This document shows positions 31,827-43,609 of a stretch of 64,000 nucleotides of DNA, in pieces. Position numbers and translations under genes: made by a program. The DNA comes from Cordilura impudica (lineage: Eukaryota; Arthropoda; Insecta; Diptera; Scathophagidae), in assembly GCA_963682025.1 (NCBI GenBank), contig OY821522.1, positions 24,962,490 through 25,026,489 on the forward strand, in the 5' to 3' direction. Numbering within the stretch: the first letter of the stretch is position 1; each line of letters begins with the position of its first letter. The notes under the pieces were generated by a model. The model did not search any database. It was not told the origin of the DNA and worked only from the letters and a program-made list of their open reading frames with translations.

Positions 31827-32922
31827 GTACACTCAGTTACTAAAGTACATATACGGTCCCCCTTTTAATACTTTTGTAAAATAAAACGCAATTGATGGCC
31901 TTTAATGCAGTTCTCTTATTTTTTCTAATTAATTTAAGAAAAATGTTATTAAAAAAAATTATAAATTCAATTATTTTTGTAAAAAAATTAAAATTGTATT
32001 ACACTTTTCATTTTTATTAATAACCATAAGTATATATACGCTGTAATGAGTTATAAAAAAGAAAGTAATAGTATCTAGTATGACCTCGTTTGGCTTCCAC
32101 CAGTGCAGACAATCCAGTTGGCATTGACAGAGCTAATTTTCTCGTTGTTTCTGTTGTTATATTATTCCATTCTTGGATCAAAATTTCTTTCAGAGACGGT
32201 ATAGATGTCACATTTCTTTTTTTCACCGCCCGTTTAAGCTGATCCCATAAATGTTCAATAACATTTAAATCTTGAGACTAAGGAGGATACTCTAATTGTT
32301 TTTGGCGTTCTAAGGTAACCATTCCTTCACCAGCTTCGAAGAATGTTTTGGATCGTTATTCTGCATAAATATCGAATTCCTTTGGAGGCCAAGTTTTTTT
32401 TATGCTGAAAATGTAGCTGTCCTTCAAAACGTTAATATATATGGTCTTATCCATAATTCCATCTCTGAGCCTTAGGCTGCCAACGCCATTTGCGGCTATG
32501 CATCCTCAGACTATCACAGAGCCGCCTCTGTGTTTAACTATAGGATTGATATTTTGCGGCAAAAACTCCGTATTCGTTTTTCTCCAATCTTTTGAACGAC
32601 CATCTCCTCCAAAAACCATAAATTTGCATTCGTCCGTAAATATGACCCGTTCCCAGAAGGAATTATCACTAGTATGAACGCTTTCTTATTTTTTGGCGTA
32701 ATCCAATCGATTGGTAATGTTGATGGCTCTCAAAAGGTTTTTTTTCGCGACTCTACTTAAAACCCCATTTTTTATGCTCCTGCGAACTGATTACAAACCA
32801 CAACATAATGGCTTGACGCCACTTGCTGCTTAATTTGGCCTGCACTTTGCTTTGTGTTTTCCTTCACGGACCTAATAATAGTTCTCTGCATCCTTTCGCT
32901 GAGTTTCTGGGGGCGGTCAGAC

Positions 32923-35794
32923 CATGGGCGACCACAGGGGGGGGCAAACTTGGGCCATGGCCCCACTTTACAATTACTTATAGATGAAAAAAAAAATCAT
33001 ATTTTAATATGTATATATGCATATATTTATAAAAATTAGTCTAAGTCTTGTTTCAGCTTAAAATTACTGTTCTTTTTAATTTTTTTGTGTTTTCTTTCCG
33101 CATTCATTCGCAAAATATTTTTTTACTTAGTTGGTATGCTTATTTGCTTTTGAAGTTCATCTGCACGACAGAGACAGCGACTCGGATATTTACCCTTATA
33201 CAACAAAATGCAAAGACGGATGTTGTTTATTGTGTGCAAAAATTCATTTTCAATTGTTATTTTGTGGTGAAAAGTCATAGAGTCAAAGTAATAGTGTTTA
33301 AATAATAAATAGTACTAGCAGATTCCAGCCCTCGAAATTCGAGTGCAAATTCTATGAAATTTTCTTTTTCATTAAATAAAGGCCCTAAAGGTATGCTAAT
33401 CAGTTATAGCCAATTCACAAATTAATACAAAAACAAACTCATTTTTATTACAAACACATTAACAAATTTAATAAACACACACATAGCATTGTATAATTTT
33501 ATGTATGTGTTAGTAGAAACTTTTAATGCAATTTGCTCAAAATGAAGGAAAAAAAATTAAAAATCTGTAAATCTGCAAGACGGCTAAAAAGAAATACCTT
33601 TCAAATAATATACGTTTGGTCAAAATCGGGATAAAACGGTAGAACAAAACATCGGTCACAAGAAATCGCCTAGCCTATTAATATTATAGATATATAACAC
33701 AGTCACTGAATATATTACAATGGATATAAGAACGTATGTTGGTAAGAAGAGTTTTAGCATAAAAAAATATACTACGAAAGAAATATCAGCGTACCATCTT
33801 TCTAATTCATACGCACATAAGTACTTGTAATTGCCTTGCGCAGATTCTTCGCAAAATAGAATAAAATTTTTCTCTTTGAATTGTGTTCGGAAATTACTGT
33901 ATTTTGTGTGGGCATGAGAACTCTAGGTATACCTAGTTTCTTCTTGGTTCTGCCACAGAATAAAGAACATACAGAAGGCGCTTCTGAAAATATTCTGAAG
34001 ATTATCCTACCAATGATATTGGCAATTGGGTGGGGTGCGCATTTTTCTAAAAGATGACAAAAAATTAAATATTCTATTGCATTGTTGGAAGCCTTCTGAA
34101 TCATACGACTTTGGAAAGGACAGTGAAGATTCAAGACGAAAGTTTATTTCAAATGGCTTCAAATGTATGCCCCATGGCTAACTTATTCTTGTCGTCTGAG
34201 GGGAGCATTTCGTAAACACTGCGTACTTTTTCCCCCGAAAAATTCACGTGGCGTACTAGGATCGTTGACCATAAGACCATTTATACGATATAAAGATACT
34301 CACGAGCATTTTAGAGCTTATGCAACCTCTTCTTGTCACAAAAAATCAGTCATGGATGCAAATGGATTTTTAAACCTGGCACCTGTTGATGTAGTGGCAC
34401 AAAATGCACATGAAAAAGTAACTAGTGACAATAAGAAAATGACAAAACTTTTTATATCAGCTATTACTTATTGTGGAACGCATGATATTGCTCTTCGTGG
34501 CAAGGTAAGTCATGACGGTGAGTATCTTTTATCTTTTAGGCAATTTTAATGATTTGCTCCAATCGCAATTACAGTCAGCGGATGCAGAACTGAAACATAT
34601 TTTTGCAAGTGCTAAAGGTAATGCGAAGTACACTTCTGTTCGTGTTCAGAATGAAATTATATCAATATGTGGTGAATTGATAAAGGAAAGTATTTGAAAT
34701 TGAATTAAGTGATAAATGATTTAAACAGCGTTCCAGAAATTCGCAACACAACATCGACCATTAAAGAGATAATTATATTTTTTAGAGAATCGCCACTTAG
34801 GAGAAAACATGTTCCAAATTTGCCTCTTTTATGTGAAACTCGTTGGTGGCAAAAATATACGTTCCTAACTATTTTTAAAAATAATTTTGTGGCTCTAACA
34901 GAAGGTTTAGAAAAACTTGCACTTGAAGGAAACCCTGAAACCAGGAAAACTCCTTTCCAACTGATAAGTTGTACAACTAAAAGTACGTTCATTGTATGTT
35001 TATGTATAATTTCACACTACTCGGCCATCTTGGAACCAGCGGCAAATTTGTTTCAGAGTAAACAGTTGGATGTACTTGTCATCGCTAACCATATCAAACG
35101 GATAGTGGAACTAATCAAGTCAGATGGAGATACAGCAGACAGCACTTTCAAATCCGTTTTCGAAGAAGCTACAAAAATTTCACTGCAACTTGGTTTTGAA
35201 ATTAAATTGCCAAGGCTTGTTGGCCGTCAAGTTCATCGTGCCAATCAACCTGCAACCATTGTTTTTGATTTTTTTAAGCGTTCAATATATATCCCGTAAT
35301 TGGACTCATTAATAATGTCTTTTGAAAATCGATTTGCGAAGAAAATAGTCCTGCATTTGCTTTGTCATATCTTCACCCAGCTGTTTTTAAATCGAAAACT
35401 AAATCGGAGATCGACATTCAAATCAAGTGTGCAGCTTCTATTTATGAATTAAATGAATTGAAATATGAAATCGATCTATAGATTGCCTTGTGTAAAGCCA
35501 AAACTGAATTCGATGACATTTACAAAGTATTGGAAGCATCTTCATTTTATCCATGCGTATATAAAGCGTTGCAGATATTTGTAGCACTTCCTTATACAAC
35601 TGCAATAACTGAAAGATCCTTGAGCATTTTACGCAAAGTTAAAACTTGGTTAAGGTCAATAACGGCAACAATTCATTAATAAAGTTCTCACCAAATTTTC
35701 GCAAGAAAATAGGAGAATTTTGTTAAATTAAAAAATATAAAAAAAAATAAAACAGCTTGGCCCACCTATTTCTTATTTTCTGCGGACGCCCATG
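32923..35794 (+). mobile_element. hAT transposon in the Tc1 element, perfect 8-bp duplication
   Basis: The insertion is flanked by GGTCAGAC at 32915-32922 and 35795-35802. Its ends are inverted repeats: CATGGGCGACCACAG and, from the other side, CATGGGCGTCCGCAG (13 of 15 identical). Removing it restores the Tc1 reading frame exactly. It carries a decayed hAT transposase. Total length 2872 bp. Confidence 0.88.
34030..35679 (+). pseudogene. hAT transposase (zinc-finger MYM/TTF type), broken
   Basis: Frames on the plus strand carry a TTF-type zinc finger region (WLTYSCRLRGAFRKHCVLF, about 34165-34225), HEHFRAYATSSCHKKSV, a core with ITYCGTHDIALRG then GEYLL (34470-34535), QNEIISICGELI, LCETRWWQKY (about 34830) and the C-terminal hAT dimerisation motif (LPYTTAITERSLSILRKVKT, 35588-35647). 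Frameshifts or stops occur at about 34540, 34697, 35299 and 35480. The order matches hAT transposases related to vertebrate ZMYM proteins. Confidence 0.78.
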
Positions 35795-36093
35795 GGTCAG
35801 ACTGTACTTTATTGTCATAATTACCATTTTTTTTAAGTTTTTTTTCAATAGCCTGTACTGTCGGTTTTGTTAAGTGCAACATTTGACCAATTGCTTGAAA
35901 AGATTTTCCTTCTATTCTTAATTTGACCACCATTTTTCGAATGTCAACAGAAATTTTTTTAGTGTAGGCATTTTTTATTTTTTTTTTACTTAATTAACTG
36001 CGAAATTTTGGAAGCTGTAGTGTCATGTATTATCTCACAATAACTACTGAAGAGCAACATGTGCTTTCATCAAATTTCTACCGATATTAATAA

Positions 36094-36468
36094 CGGAACA
36101 TCAAATCAAAGTTAGATATGTATACTTTTGTAACTTTGCATAAAAGCATTTGAATTGATTTTTGTTGTTGTAAATACACATATGCAAAAATAATATTTTG
36201 ATTTTAAATAAAATAATATATGAATGATTTTTAATAATAAAAGGTTAAATAACGAAATGTTTTGTAAAGAAAATAATAAATCGGAACATCAAATCAAAGT
36301 TAGATATGTATACTTTTGTAACTTTGCATAAAAGCATTTGAATTGATTTTTGTTGTTGTAAATACACATATGCAAAAATAATATTTTGATTTTAAATAAA
36401 ATAATATATGAATGATTTTTAATAATAAAAGGTTAAATAACGAAATGTTTTGTAAAGAAAATAATAAT
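36094..36468. repeat. 188-bp tandem duplication near the Tc1 end
   Basis: The segment beginning CGGAACATCAAATCAAAG at 36094 is repeated at 36282, with no differences noticed, up to about 36468, just inside the Tc1 inverted end. It contains no ORF. Confidence 0.85.
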
Positions 36469-36492
36469 CGTACGTATACTTTAGTAACTGTG

Positions 36493-36784
36493 TATTAATA
36501 CGTGAAGGTAAATTTTTAGTTCCCTTTTTAAGCAATATGCGGGTACGTAGGAGTGTGAAAATTGGCATAGTTATAGCTCACATGGAGGAGAAGCTGAGAA
36601 TTATAAACTTTATGCTTAATCTCTCTTAAAAATATATTAAATTAAATAAAATAAAATATTCATAAAAATTCGTTGCACCCTGTTAATGCGATTGATTTAA
36701 ATTATATATCAGACCCTCTGTGTTGAATTGTGAATTGCTCATTTAAATATTCATAAATTTTATATATATATATATATAGATATA
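36493..36784. other. AT-rich spacer before errantivirus D
   Basis: No gene is seen. A TA run (about 36762-36784) supplies the TATA target site of errantivirus D. Confidence 0.6.
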
Positions 36785-37294
36785 AGTTAACAATGGCGTC
36801 AGCCATGTTTTAAAAAAATTACTATTGTTGGGCCGCCCATGGGGCCCAACTCACCTTTTAAATAAAAAAACACTATTTAATATTTTGACTATTATTTTAT
36901 TAAAAAACCCGATGTTGCTCTACTGCAGTCTAGAATTGAACTGCCTGCTCTCCGTCTCTTGCACATTAATATAACTAAAAATTTACTAATATTATTTTGC
37001 CTATGCCAGCTTATTCTCATGGGAACCATAACATGCTATGGTTTCCCAATAATTCGCGTGTGCAAATATTTGCATACGCTAGCTTAATTTAATTTAGAAC
37101 ACTAACTTATTCATTTCCCAATAGCTTGCGCGTGTACAAAAGAATGCAAGTATCGTATAGCGCATTGTATATTGGTGAGCAAAGGGGTGGTGCGCGGGGT
37201 GTCAACTGCAACACGCGCTGTCCGTGGTATTGCTGACTCGCGCATTCGCCAATATGTTATTAAAAAAGGTATTGGGCGTGTGGAAGTGTTAACT
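36785..37294 (-). repeat. Errantivirus D 3' LTR
   Basis: 510 bp, AGTTAACAATGG to GTGTTAACT. It contains TGCAAATATTTGCA (37061-37074), a perfect palindrome, and an imperfect hairpin at 37021-37047 (GGGAACCATA...TATGGTTTCCC). Confidence 0.93.
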
Positions 37295-37325
37295 CCCCCC
37301 TCCTCAAAAATCGGCGTCCCGCTGA

Positions 37326-38757
37326 TCAGTTAGTGCCCCCGTTCGGATGATCGATAGGACTTAGGGCTGGCATGGTGATACGACCGAATATCTTCCTCCA
37401 AACTATGGTTAATATGATCGTCATTGCAATGACACACAACAGAATTGCAGCGTTTGATCCAAGTGACAGGTTTACATGGCCCATCAAATCTCGAATGTGC
37501 TCGATGTTCTTCAGGTGGAGTTCATGTAATAGTTTCGTATCTATCTTGCGTGTTCCTTCGTGCGCGTTCGTTAATAAGGGGGGAAGCGCCTGTAGGCCTG
37601 AGATCCTTATATTTGTAAAATTCCTCTCTCCGACCGTAACCGTTTCGTTGAAGATTCGTATAAGGTATGTACCGTTTACGTTCACAGTGTTCGTTTCAGA
37701 TGAAACGTTGCCCCTGAAGTTGGTTACGTATATAAGATCGCTTTCTATCTGTTCCACTGTGGTTTCCTCATTTGAACGGAATGTGCAATTCGCGGTGATA
37801 CCCCTCAAAATTCTTGACAGGCATTCTTCCTCCTGGAGTCTTTCCAATTGTTCTAAGGTGCAAATCGTGACATTGTTGAGCGATGAGCAGCGATTCCGAA
37901 TGCCATAAATGTTCTCGTGGTTCAACAGTACCTTGTCGTATTTCAAGTCAATTTGGCGGCCTAGGGATATAGCTGCTCTCAGGAGAATTTTATTGTATCT
38001 GCTGGATTCCACTTTTGGTATTGATATCACGTACAACAGCGATGTACCATTCGAAAATATACTTGGCCTACCGTATTCTATGGCCTCGATCTCGTTGTCG
38101 TATGGGAGCGATTCGATCTCGGAAACAATCTTACTAATTTCCTCCATATTTAGTAGATTAGTGTTGACGATGCCTGCTTTAGCGAGTTGACACGCTCGTA
38201 CTATTTCCCCGATGTCTTCTCTTATCGTGATTACTTGGTTCAAGGCTTCACGCATTATTTCGTCTGATTCGGACACGACTATTTTATTGTTGTATCTGTC
38301 GATGAGGTCGTTCATTTTCTTCACCAAATCGTCTGTTGTGCCAAACAGATTATTGTTCACCACGTATTGTTGCTCGTTGTTCTCTATTAATCTTTGTTGG
38401 CTTTCAAGTATCTTGTTCCAATCTGTTGCATCTGGGTTGCCGGCAATCCATTTCCAGGCAGAGCCAATCCACTCTATAGATCTTTTGTTCCTCGTGATGC
38501 CTTTTACTGTTGCCATTCGGTCGTATGCCCTTTGGAGTTGATATCCGAATATTTCCTTGCCCTTTTCGTCCTTCGATGTAGCAGTGAAGACGTCAGCAGT
38601 TGTCCGAAGCATCTCCTCGAACCTCTCCAATTGTATCACATGTACGACGCTCAGATAACCGTTCACAATCCATCCTTCGCCATCTTTGATAGTCACAAGC
38701 GGCGATTGATATTCAAAGACGTGGAAGGCTGCAACGTTGGTTGCGAGTAGAAAAAGG
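37326..38757 (-). CDS. env: Errantivirus D envelope glycoprotein, spliced exon
   Basis: The minus-strand frame is open from the probable 3' splice site (exon from 38757) to the stop at 37326, about 476 codons. It begins with a hydrophobic signal-peptide-like stretch (LFLLATNVAA), then an ectodomain with a furin-type RNKR site (about residue 70 counted from 38696) followed by a Trp-rich, fusion-peptide-like segment. Many N-glycosylation sites follow (NGT, NVT, NCT, NVS, NET, NFT, NLS), then a C-terminal membrane anchor (AAILLCVIAMTIILTIV) and a short tail. Layout and cleavage site match envelope proteins of errantiviruses and baculovirus F proteins, which mediate membrane fusion. No ATG lies at the beginning, so the start must come from the upstream exon. 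A TACTAAC branch-point word is at 38784-38790. Confidence 0.85.
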
Positions 38758-39170
38758 CTTAGAAATTTAAAGTATTAACGTAGGTTAGTATGTGCAGCTT
38801 ATAGTATCCGTATTCTAGGTGCAATGTATAGAGTTGGACAGAGCTTGGTGTTTAATACAATAGGTGTAAAATGTAAATCATGAATTCAAAGATCTGGGTA
38901 TTATTCTTATTACAATTGCCTAGTTATAGTCCTCAAAAAAAAAGTTTTCCTCTTATGTTATACAATTTTTGGTAATTATGATTTTCTAATTTTAAATAAA
39001 GGTTTTTTTTCTAAAAAAAAAAAATTTTTTTTTTTACAAATTCTCGACAATTAGATTTCTTAATCATAATTTCTATTACTAAAATTTTTACAATTTCCAT
39101 TATTTGTTTTTATTTTCTTTTTCTTTTTTTCTTATGTTCTAAGGTTTCCAGGGTAGTTGCAAGGGTCACT
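38758..39170 (-). other. Errantivirus D pol-env intergenic region
   Basis: AT-rich region between the pol stop and the env exon. It includes the likely 3' splice site and branch point (TACTAAC, then TTTCTAAG at 38758-38765), and homopolymer A/T runs near 39014-39040. No other gene is seen. Confidence 0.6.
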
Positions 39171-42100
39171 TTACATTTTCTTAATCTGTGACTTATGGTA
39201 TTTCTTTCCCGTTGTGGTGCGGATAGTTACTCTATTGTTGGTAGAAACTCTGTGCCGCTTGTATAGAGGTCTATGCTTCGGCTTGATCTGTCCGTCTTTG
39301 ACTAAGATCTCCTGATTTTCGACAAGGTCGACTGGGTCCGATCTATTTCTGTTTAGACGGTCATTCGTTATCTTCTGCTTGTACTCGATTAGCCCACGGA
39401 TGTCCTCGTTGACCTGGTCGCGGAAATTTGTCAGCTGTCGGTAGTTAAATCTTTCAGTTCTATTAAAGAAAATGTCCGACGGCTTTCTACCAATGACCGA
39501 GTGTATTGTGTTATTGTAACGATCTACTGCGATGGTAATTATCTCTCTAGGACCAAGATTCCCCATTTCCCTTGACAAACACCTATATATTTCGATGAGC
39601 GTTGAGTGAAATCTCTCTACCTGGCCATTGACTTCACTCTTTTGCACGGGTGTAAAGTATATTTCTATGTTCAAAGATCTAATGAAATTTAAAATAGTTG
39701 GGCTCAGGAACCCCCTTTCATTGTCCGGAACGATCATACGAGGTGCGGTAAAGTAATGTAAAACCTTGGCTAGTTTGTTCCGCAAGTGGATCGCTGACCG
39801 ATTCCTAATGTGAAAAAGTTTTGCGAACTTAGAGAATTTGTCAATACAGCTGATAAACTTAAACCCCTGAATTTCAAAAATGTCGATATGCAGGATTTCG
39901 CACGGATATTCCGGGATAGGAGTTGGTTGAAGTTTAGGTTTACTGGGGTGTCTGTCATATTTGTTAAACTTACAAATTTCGCATGTTCTAGTGTACCGCT
40001 TAATGAGACTCCCCATGCTAGGGAAATAGAATCTTTCCAATATTTGTTGACCATTTTCTCTCGGGTTGCGATGGGCTCGCCCATGTTCTTCCTCAATTAT
40101 TCTACAGATTCTCTCGGGGTTGCCCACATCTTCGACTACACGCTGCGTAATTCTTATTCTATATGAGACAAAGTGGGCCAAATAGACTTCGTTTAATAAC
40201 GAAATAAAGCATTCGGGTATCTTGATGCCGTTAATGCAGGTCGGGCTTAAGCATTTTTTCAATATCTCGGAAAGGGTTTCTGCAGTCAGCTGCTCAATGG
40301 TCGCATGGTACCTATTAAAGCCGGGATGTGGCTGTATATGGCTATGCAAATCCTTGCCCTGCCTGATTATTATCTGGTTCCTGAAAACGTTCAAGGGAAC
40401 TTCGACATGGGGGATAAGATCGCTGCCATCTTGGTCGGCACTGTGCATCGTAGCGTCAGACCGGAATGATTGCCTTTCCGAGCCTTCGTCGGCTGTTGCG
40501 GTCTCTGAACCAATTTCAGAGGCTGTGATCGTACCTTCGTCGCTAAGTGTGTTCATTTGATTTAAGTTACATTCCAATCTGGAAAGGGCATCTGCCACTA
40601 CATTTGACTTACCAGGTTTGTATATAAGTTCGTAGTTATATTCTTCTATCCTGGCTTTCCACCTTTTCAGTTTAGCATTGTGATTCTGGTTGCCAAGTGC
40701 ATAGGTGAGCGGCTGATGATCGGTAAAAATCCTGATTTTTTTCGCGCCGTAGAGGTAAGAGCGCAAATTGTCCAAAGCCCAGACTATAGCTAGCATTTCC
40801 TTTTCGTTGGTGGCATAATTTTCCTCCGTTTTCGCAAGAGAACGTGATATATATGCCACGGGTCTATCGGAATCCGAATGTTCCTGAGACAATACTGCTC
40901 CAATTGCGTAGTTTGAGGCATCCGTCGTCAAGTTGAAAGGCTGCTCAAAGTCGGGGAATGCTAGAACTTCTGATGACATTAACAAAGTTTTGAGCTCGTC
41001 AAAAGCTTGTAATGCCTCCTCATTAAGTGTAATGGAAACCTTCCTGGACATATTCGCCTTTATCTGCGCGTTTTCTCCCCTAGTAAGATTCGTCAGTGGT
41101 TTGGCAACCTTTGCATAGTCTCTAATGAATTTTCTATAGTATGAGGTCATGCCCAAAAAACTTTTTAAATCCTTAAGCGTTGCGGGAGGAGCTAAACTCT
41201 GGATCGCCCTCACTTTGTCCGGGTCTGCCCGTATTCCGTTTCCGGAAACTATGTATCCTAGGAATGTTACCTCAGTTTTCAGGAACTGGGTTTTTTCCAA
41301 GTTAACCCTGAGGTTCGATGCAAATAACCTCTCGAATACAGTTTCCAAATTCTTTATGTGATCGTCAAGGTCCTTCCCAAAGACGATGATGTCGTCAATA
41401 TAGACGTAACAGATCCTACCAATATATTCTTTGAGAATATCGTCAATCATCCTCTGGAATATAGACGGAGCATTTTTCAATCCAAATGGCAGGCGTAGAA
41501 ATTCATATTTACCATTCAAGGTGGAAAATGCAGTCTTTGGAATATCGGATTCTTTCATTGGAATCTGGTGGAATCCCGACGTTAGATCGAGAGTAGTAAA
41601 GAGTGTGGCCTTTCCCAAGCTTGCCAGTGTGGAGTTTATGTCTGGGATCGGATAAGTGTCGGATATCGTGACAGCGTTCAGTCTCTTAAAATCTATTACC
41701 ATTCGATACTGTTTCTCCCCGTTTGGTTTGGGTTTTTTCGGCACTACCCAAACTGGTGAATTGTATGGGCTCTTGGATGGTCGAATAATTTCCTGTTCCA
41801 AAAGTTCGGAAACCTGTTCTTCGACAACGGATCGTAAATTCGCTGGATAGGGATAACTCTTAGTATATATAGGTTCATCGGTTGATGTCCTGATTTCCGC
41901 CCTGACTGATGTCATCGCCATTTCTCCTGCTTCAAGGGGGCCGAACAATGGGGTGAACTTTTGCATAAGTTTTTCTAATTTGTACGATATATCCTTTGGC
42001 ATGTCGTGAGTTATTTTGTTAACTTCCTGTGAAAAGTTCTCCATGAGTGGAATGACCATGCCGGATTTTATGGTCAGAGTGTTATTTTTCCTATCGATAA

Positions 42101-42412
42101 TAGCTTCAATCTCCTTTAACGTGTCGTCGCCTATGATCCCATCGAAAGATTTCAGTCCGGGTAAAACGTAAAATGTTATGGTCGTGTCTATTCCGGCAGA
42201 CTCAAAAAATTTGCCTTCGGTTTTTTCACTGATCAACAAGTTTCCCGCTGCTGTTCGTACAGGGAAAGGTTTCAGGAGCGGTGTAGCACTATTGCATATG
42301 TGGGACCCTATAAAATTCTTGTTTGCTCCTGTATCGACGAGAAATTTCAGTTGCGCCCCATTTGTGTTGTACTCTATATATGGTACGCTTGAAGGGAGGC
42401 CCCTGACATAAA
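39171..42412 (-). CDS. pol: Errantivirus D Pol: protease, reverse transcriptase, RNase H, integrase
   Basis: Open from the frameshift site to the stop at 39171, about 1080 codons. Protease: LKFLVDTGANKNFIG. Reverse transcriptase: YNSPVWVVPKKPK, YRMVIDFKRLN, LPFGLKNAPSIFQR, YIDD (residues 280-283 counted from the first ATG at 42239). RNase H: LTTDASNYAIGAVLSQ, NEKEMLAIVWAL, FTDHQPLTYA. Integrase: zinc finger (EEHGRAH then CEIC), ILHIDIFEI (first Asp), MIVPDNERGF (second Asp), NGQVERFHSTL (Glu), and a basic C-terminus. All key residues are present. It has no ATG of its own near the start and is expressed by -1 frameshifting from gag. It is the best template in this window for judging lesions in the other errantiviruses. 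Confidence 0.92.
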
Positions 42413-43609
42413 ATTTATCTCCGAGTCCTCAGCGTAAACATCATTAGTGTCTGCGGATTGTCTGGGAGCGTCGCTATGTTCTAGGCAGGGAGCATCTATA
42501 TTTTGTTGTTCTAGATCCTGTTCAGCCAAGTTGTTTTCTTCCGCATATGTGGTAAATAACTTCTGTTGCTTAAAGGGATTGGTTATAATCTCTGATCTTG
42601 CGTTTCTCTTAAAGGCATTTGGCCTATTCATATAGTTTACCTTCCTTGATTGGACAGACTGGTCAACCTCCATTTTTTCCATTGGTTTTTGAGCAAAAGG
42701 CCTCGGCGGTGCTTCTTGTAGCTTCGGCAGGTGTTTCCACTGTCTGTAATTTGGGTTTCCTCTATTTGGAACAAATGACCTAGGCGGCAATTCAGGTTTT
42801 GTCTCCCTTCGATACATTGCATTCACTGGAACGCTGATCTGGTTACGGATATATGGGTGAAGGGATGTGTTCCTCATATTGAGGTTCTGCATCTCCATGC
42901 ACATAGCGTAGGCTTCCGGAAGGGTTTTCGGTCTCTGAATGATTAATAGTCTAGACAGTTCTCCGTTCAAGCCTCGAACGAAAACATCCAGTGCTCTATT
43001 CCTGTAAGTTTCAACTAGTACATCGACAGTTTCCCTAGAATAATTTTCGGTCCTAATCTTATTAATAATCAGGGAGAATTGGTGGTTAACCGAAGCATAG
43101 AATTCATCGACCCTTGATCCCTTTTGAGACAGTTGACCGAGTTGGTGTTCAAGCGTCCTAATATCCCTTTTGTCCGCATAATGGAGTGATAGGCACTCTT
43201 TCATCCTAGTCCAGTCATTGTCAAAGATATTATAAGAAACTAGTGCAGAGTCCGCACTACCCCTAACCTTTTGTCTGATACTCTGCAGTATAGCCCTATA
43301 TATGGGTTTAGAACGTACTATCTCGTAGTCGCTCAGGATTGATTCAACGCTATGAATCCATGAAACGTATTGTGTGGGGTTTCCGTCAAATGTCTGCAGC
43401 TCTTTCACACAGTCAGGGAGTCTTCCTAACTCACGGAGTTCCATCTCGCTCCTAGGAGCTCGAGGTGGATCCACTAAGTTGGGTTGTGTGGCGGCAGGGT
43501 CGGTCTTATCTTCCAATATTCTCATCCGCGCTTCAATGGCCTTTACCTGACCAAGGACCGCGTTGAGGGCTCCTGTCATTTCTAATACGCTAGACTTTAG
43601 TTCCTCCAT
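42374..43609 (-). CDS. gag: Errantivirus D Gag
   Basis: 411 codons, starting MEELKSSVLEMTGALNAV at 43609. An N-terminal coiled helix is followed by the capsid core (LPDCVKELQTFDGNPTQYVS, IRQKVRGSADSALVSYNIFD, LHYADKRDIRTLEHQLGQL), a second capsid part (YRNRALDVFVRGLNGELSRL), then a Pro/Arg-rich nucleocapsid-like C-terminus (QKPMEKMEVDQSV, VNYMNRPNAFKRN) and an acidic tail. No CCHC knuckle, as in gypsy gag. No stops inside. Homologous to the broken gags at 12315-13523 and in 15882-16725. Confidence 0.9.
   Translation of the reverse strand: MEELKSSVLEMTGALNAVLGQVKAIEARMRILEDKTDPAATQPNLVDPPRAPRSEMELRELGRLPDCVKELQTFDGNPTQYVSWIHSVESILSDYEIVRSKPIYRAILQSIRQKVRGSADSALVSYNIFDNDWTRMKECLSLHYADKRDIRTLEHQLGQLSQKGSRVDEFYASVNHQFSLIINKIRTENYSRETVDVLVETYRNRALDVFVRGLNGELSRLLIIQRPKTLPEAYAMCMEMQNLNMRNTSLHPYIRNQISVPVNAMYRRETKPELPPRSFVPNRGNPNYRQWKHLPKLQEAPPRPFAQKPMEKMEVDQSVQSRKVNYMNRPNAFKRNARSEIITNPFKQQKLFTTYAEENNLAEQDLEQQNIDAPCLEHSDAPRQSADTNDVYAEDSEINFMSGASLQAYHI
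42410..42416 (-). promoter_or_regulatory. Errantivirus D gag-pol frameshift heptamer (AAATTTT)
   Basis: The minus strand reads ATA AAT TTT ATG in the gag frame. The heptamer A AAT TTT fits the X XXY YYZ rule and the protease frame is open one base back from here. It lies 36 bases before the gag stop. Confidence 0.65.

Larger units (their letters stand above)
32017..35990 (-). pseudogene. Tc1 transposase, interrupted
   Basis: On the minus strand the N-terminal helix-turn-helix is intact (VVKLRIEGKSFQAIGQMLHL, about 35870-35940). It continues through the hAT insertion site (DRPQKLSERMQRTIIRSVKE) to the second DNA-binding helix. The catalytic part has WERVIFTDECKF (first core Asp) and GGSVIV, then SQDLNVIEHLWDQLKR (C-terminal acidic motif region), ending at 32017. 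Several stops and frameshifts lie in 32226-32770. The gene spans the hAT element at 32923-35794. Confidence 0.78.
31826..36492 (-). mobile_element. Tc1-like transposon split by a hAT element
   Basis: Inverted ends CAGTTACTAAAGTA...ATACG (31827) and, on the other side, CGTACGTATACTTTAGTAACTG (36469-36490) bracket a minus-strand transposase. Without the 2.87-kb hAT insertion its length is about 1.8 kb, usual for Tc1. The expected TA duplication is not clear. The subterminal zone on the high-coordinate side holds a 188-bp tandem duplication. Confidence 0.7.

Noticed and set aside
34505..34540. GTAAGT...TTTTAG that could be a short intron in the hAT transposase
   Set aside because: The stretch itself encodes a block (HDGEYLL) resembling the conserved DxGEYLL region of hAT transposases, so a frameshift explains it better.
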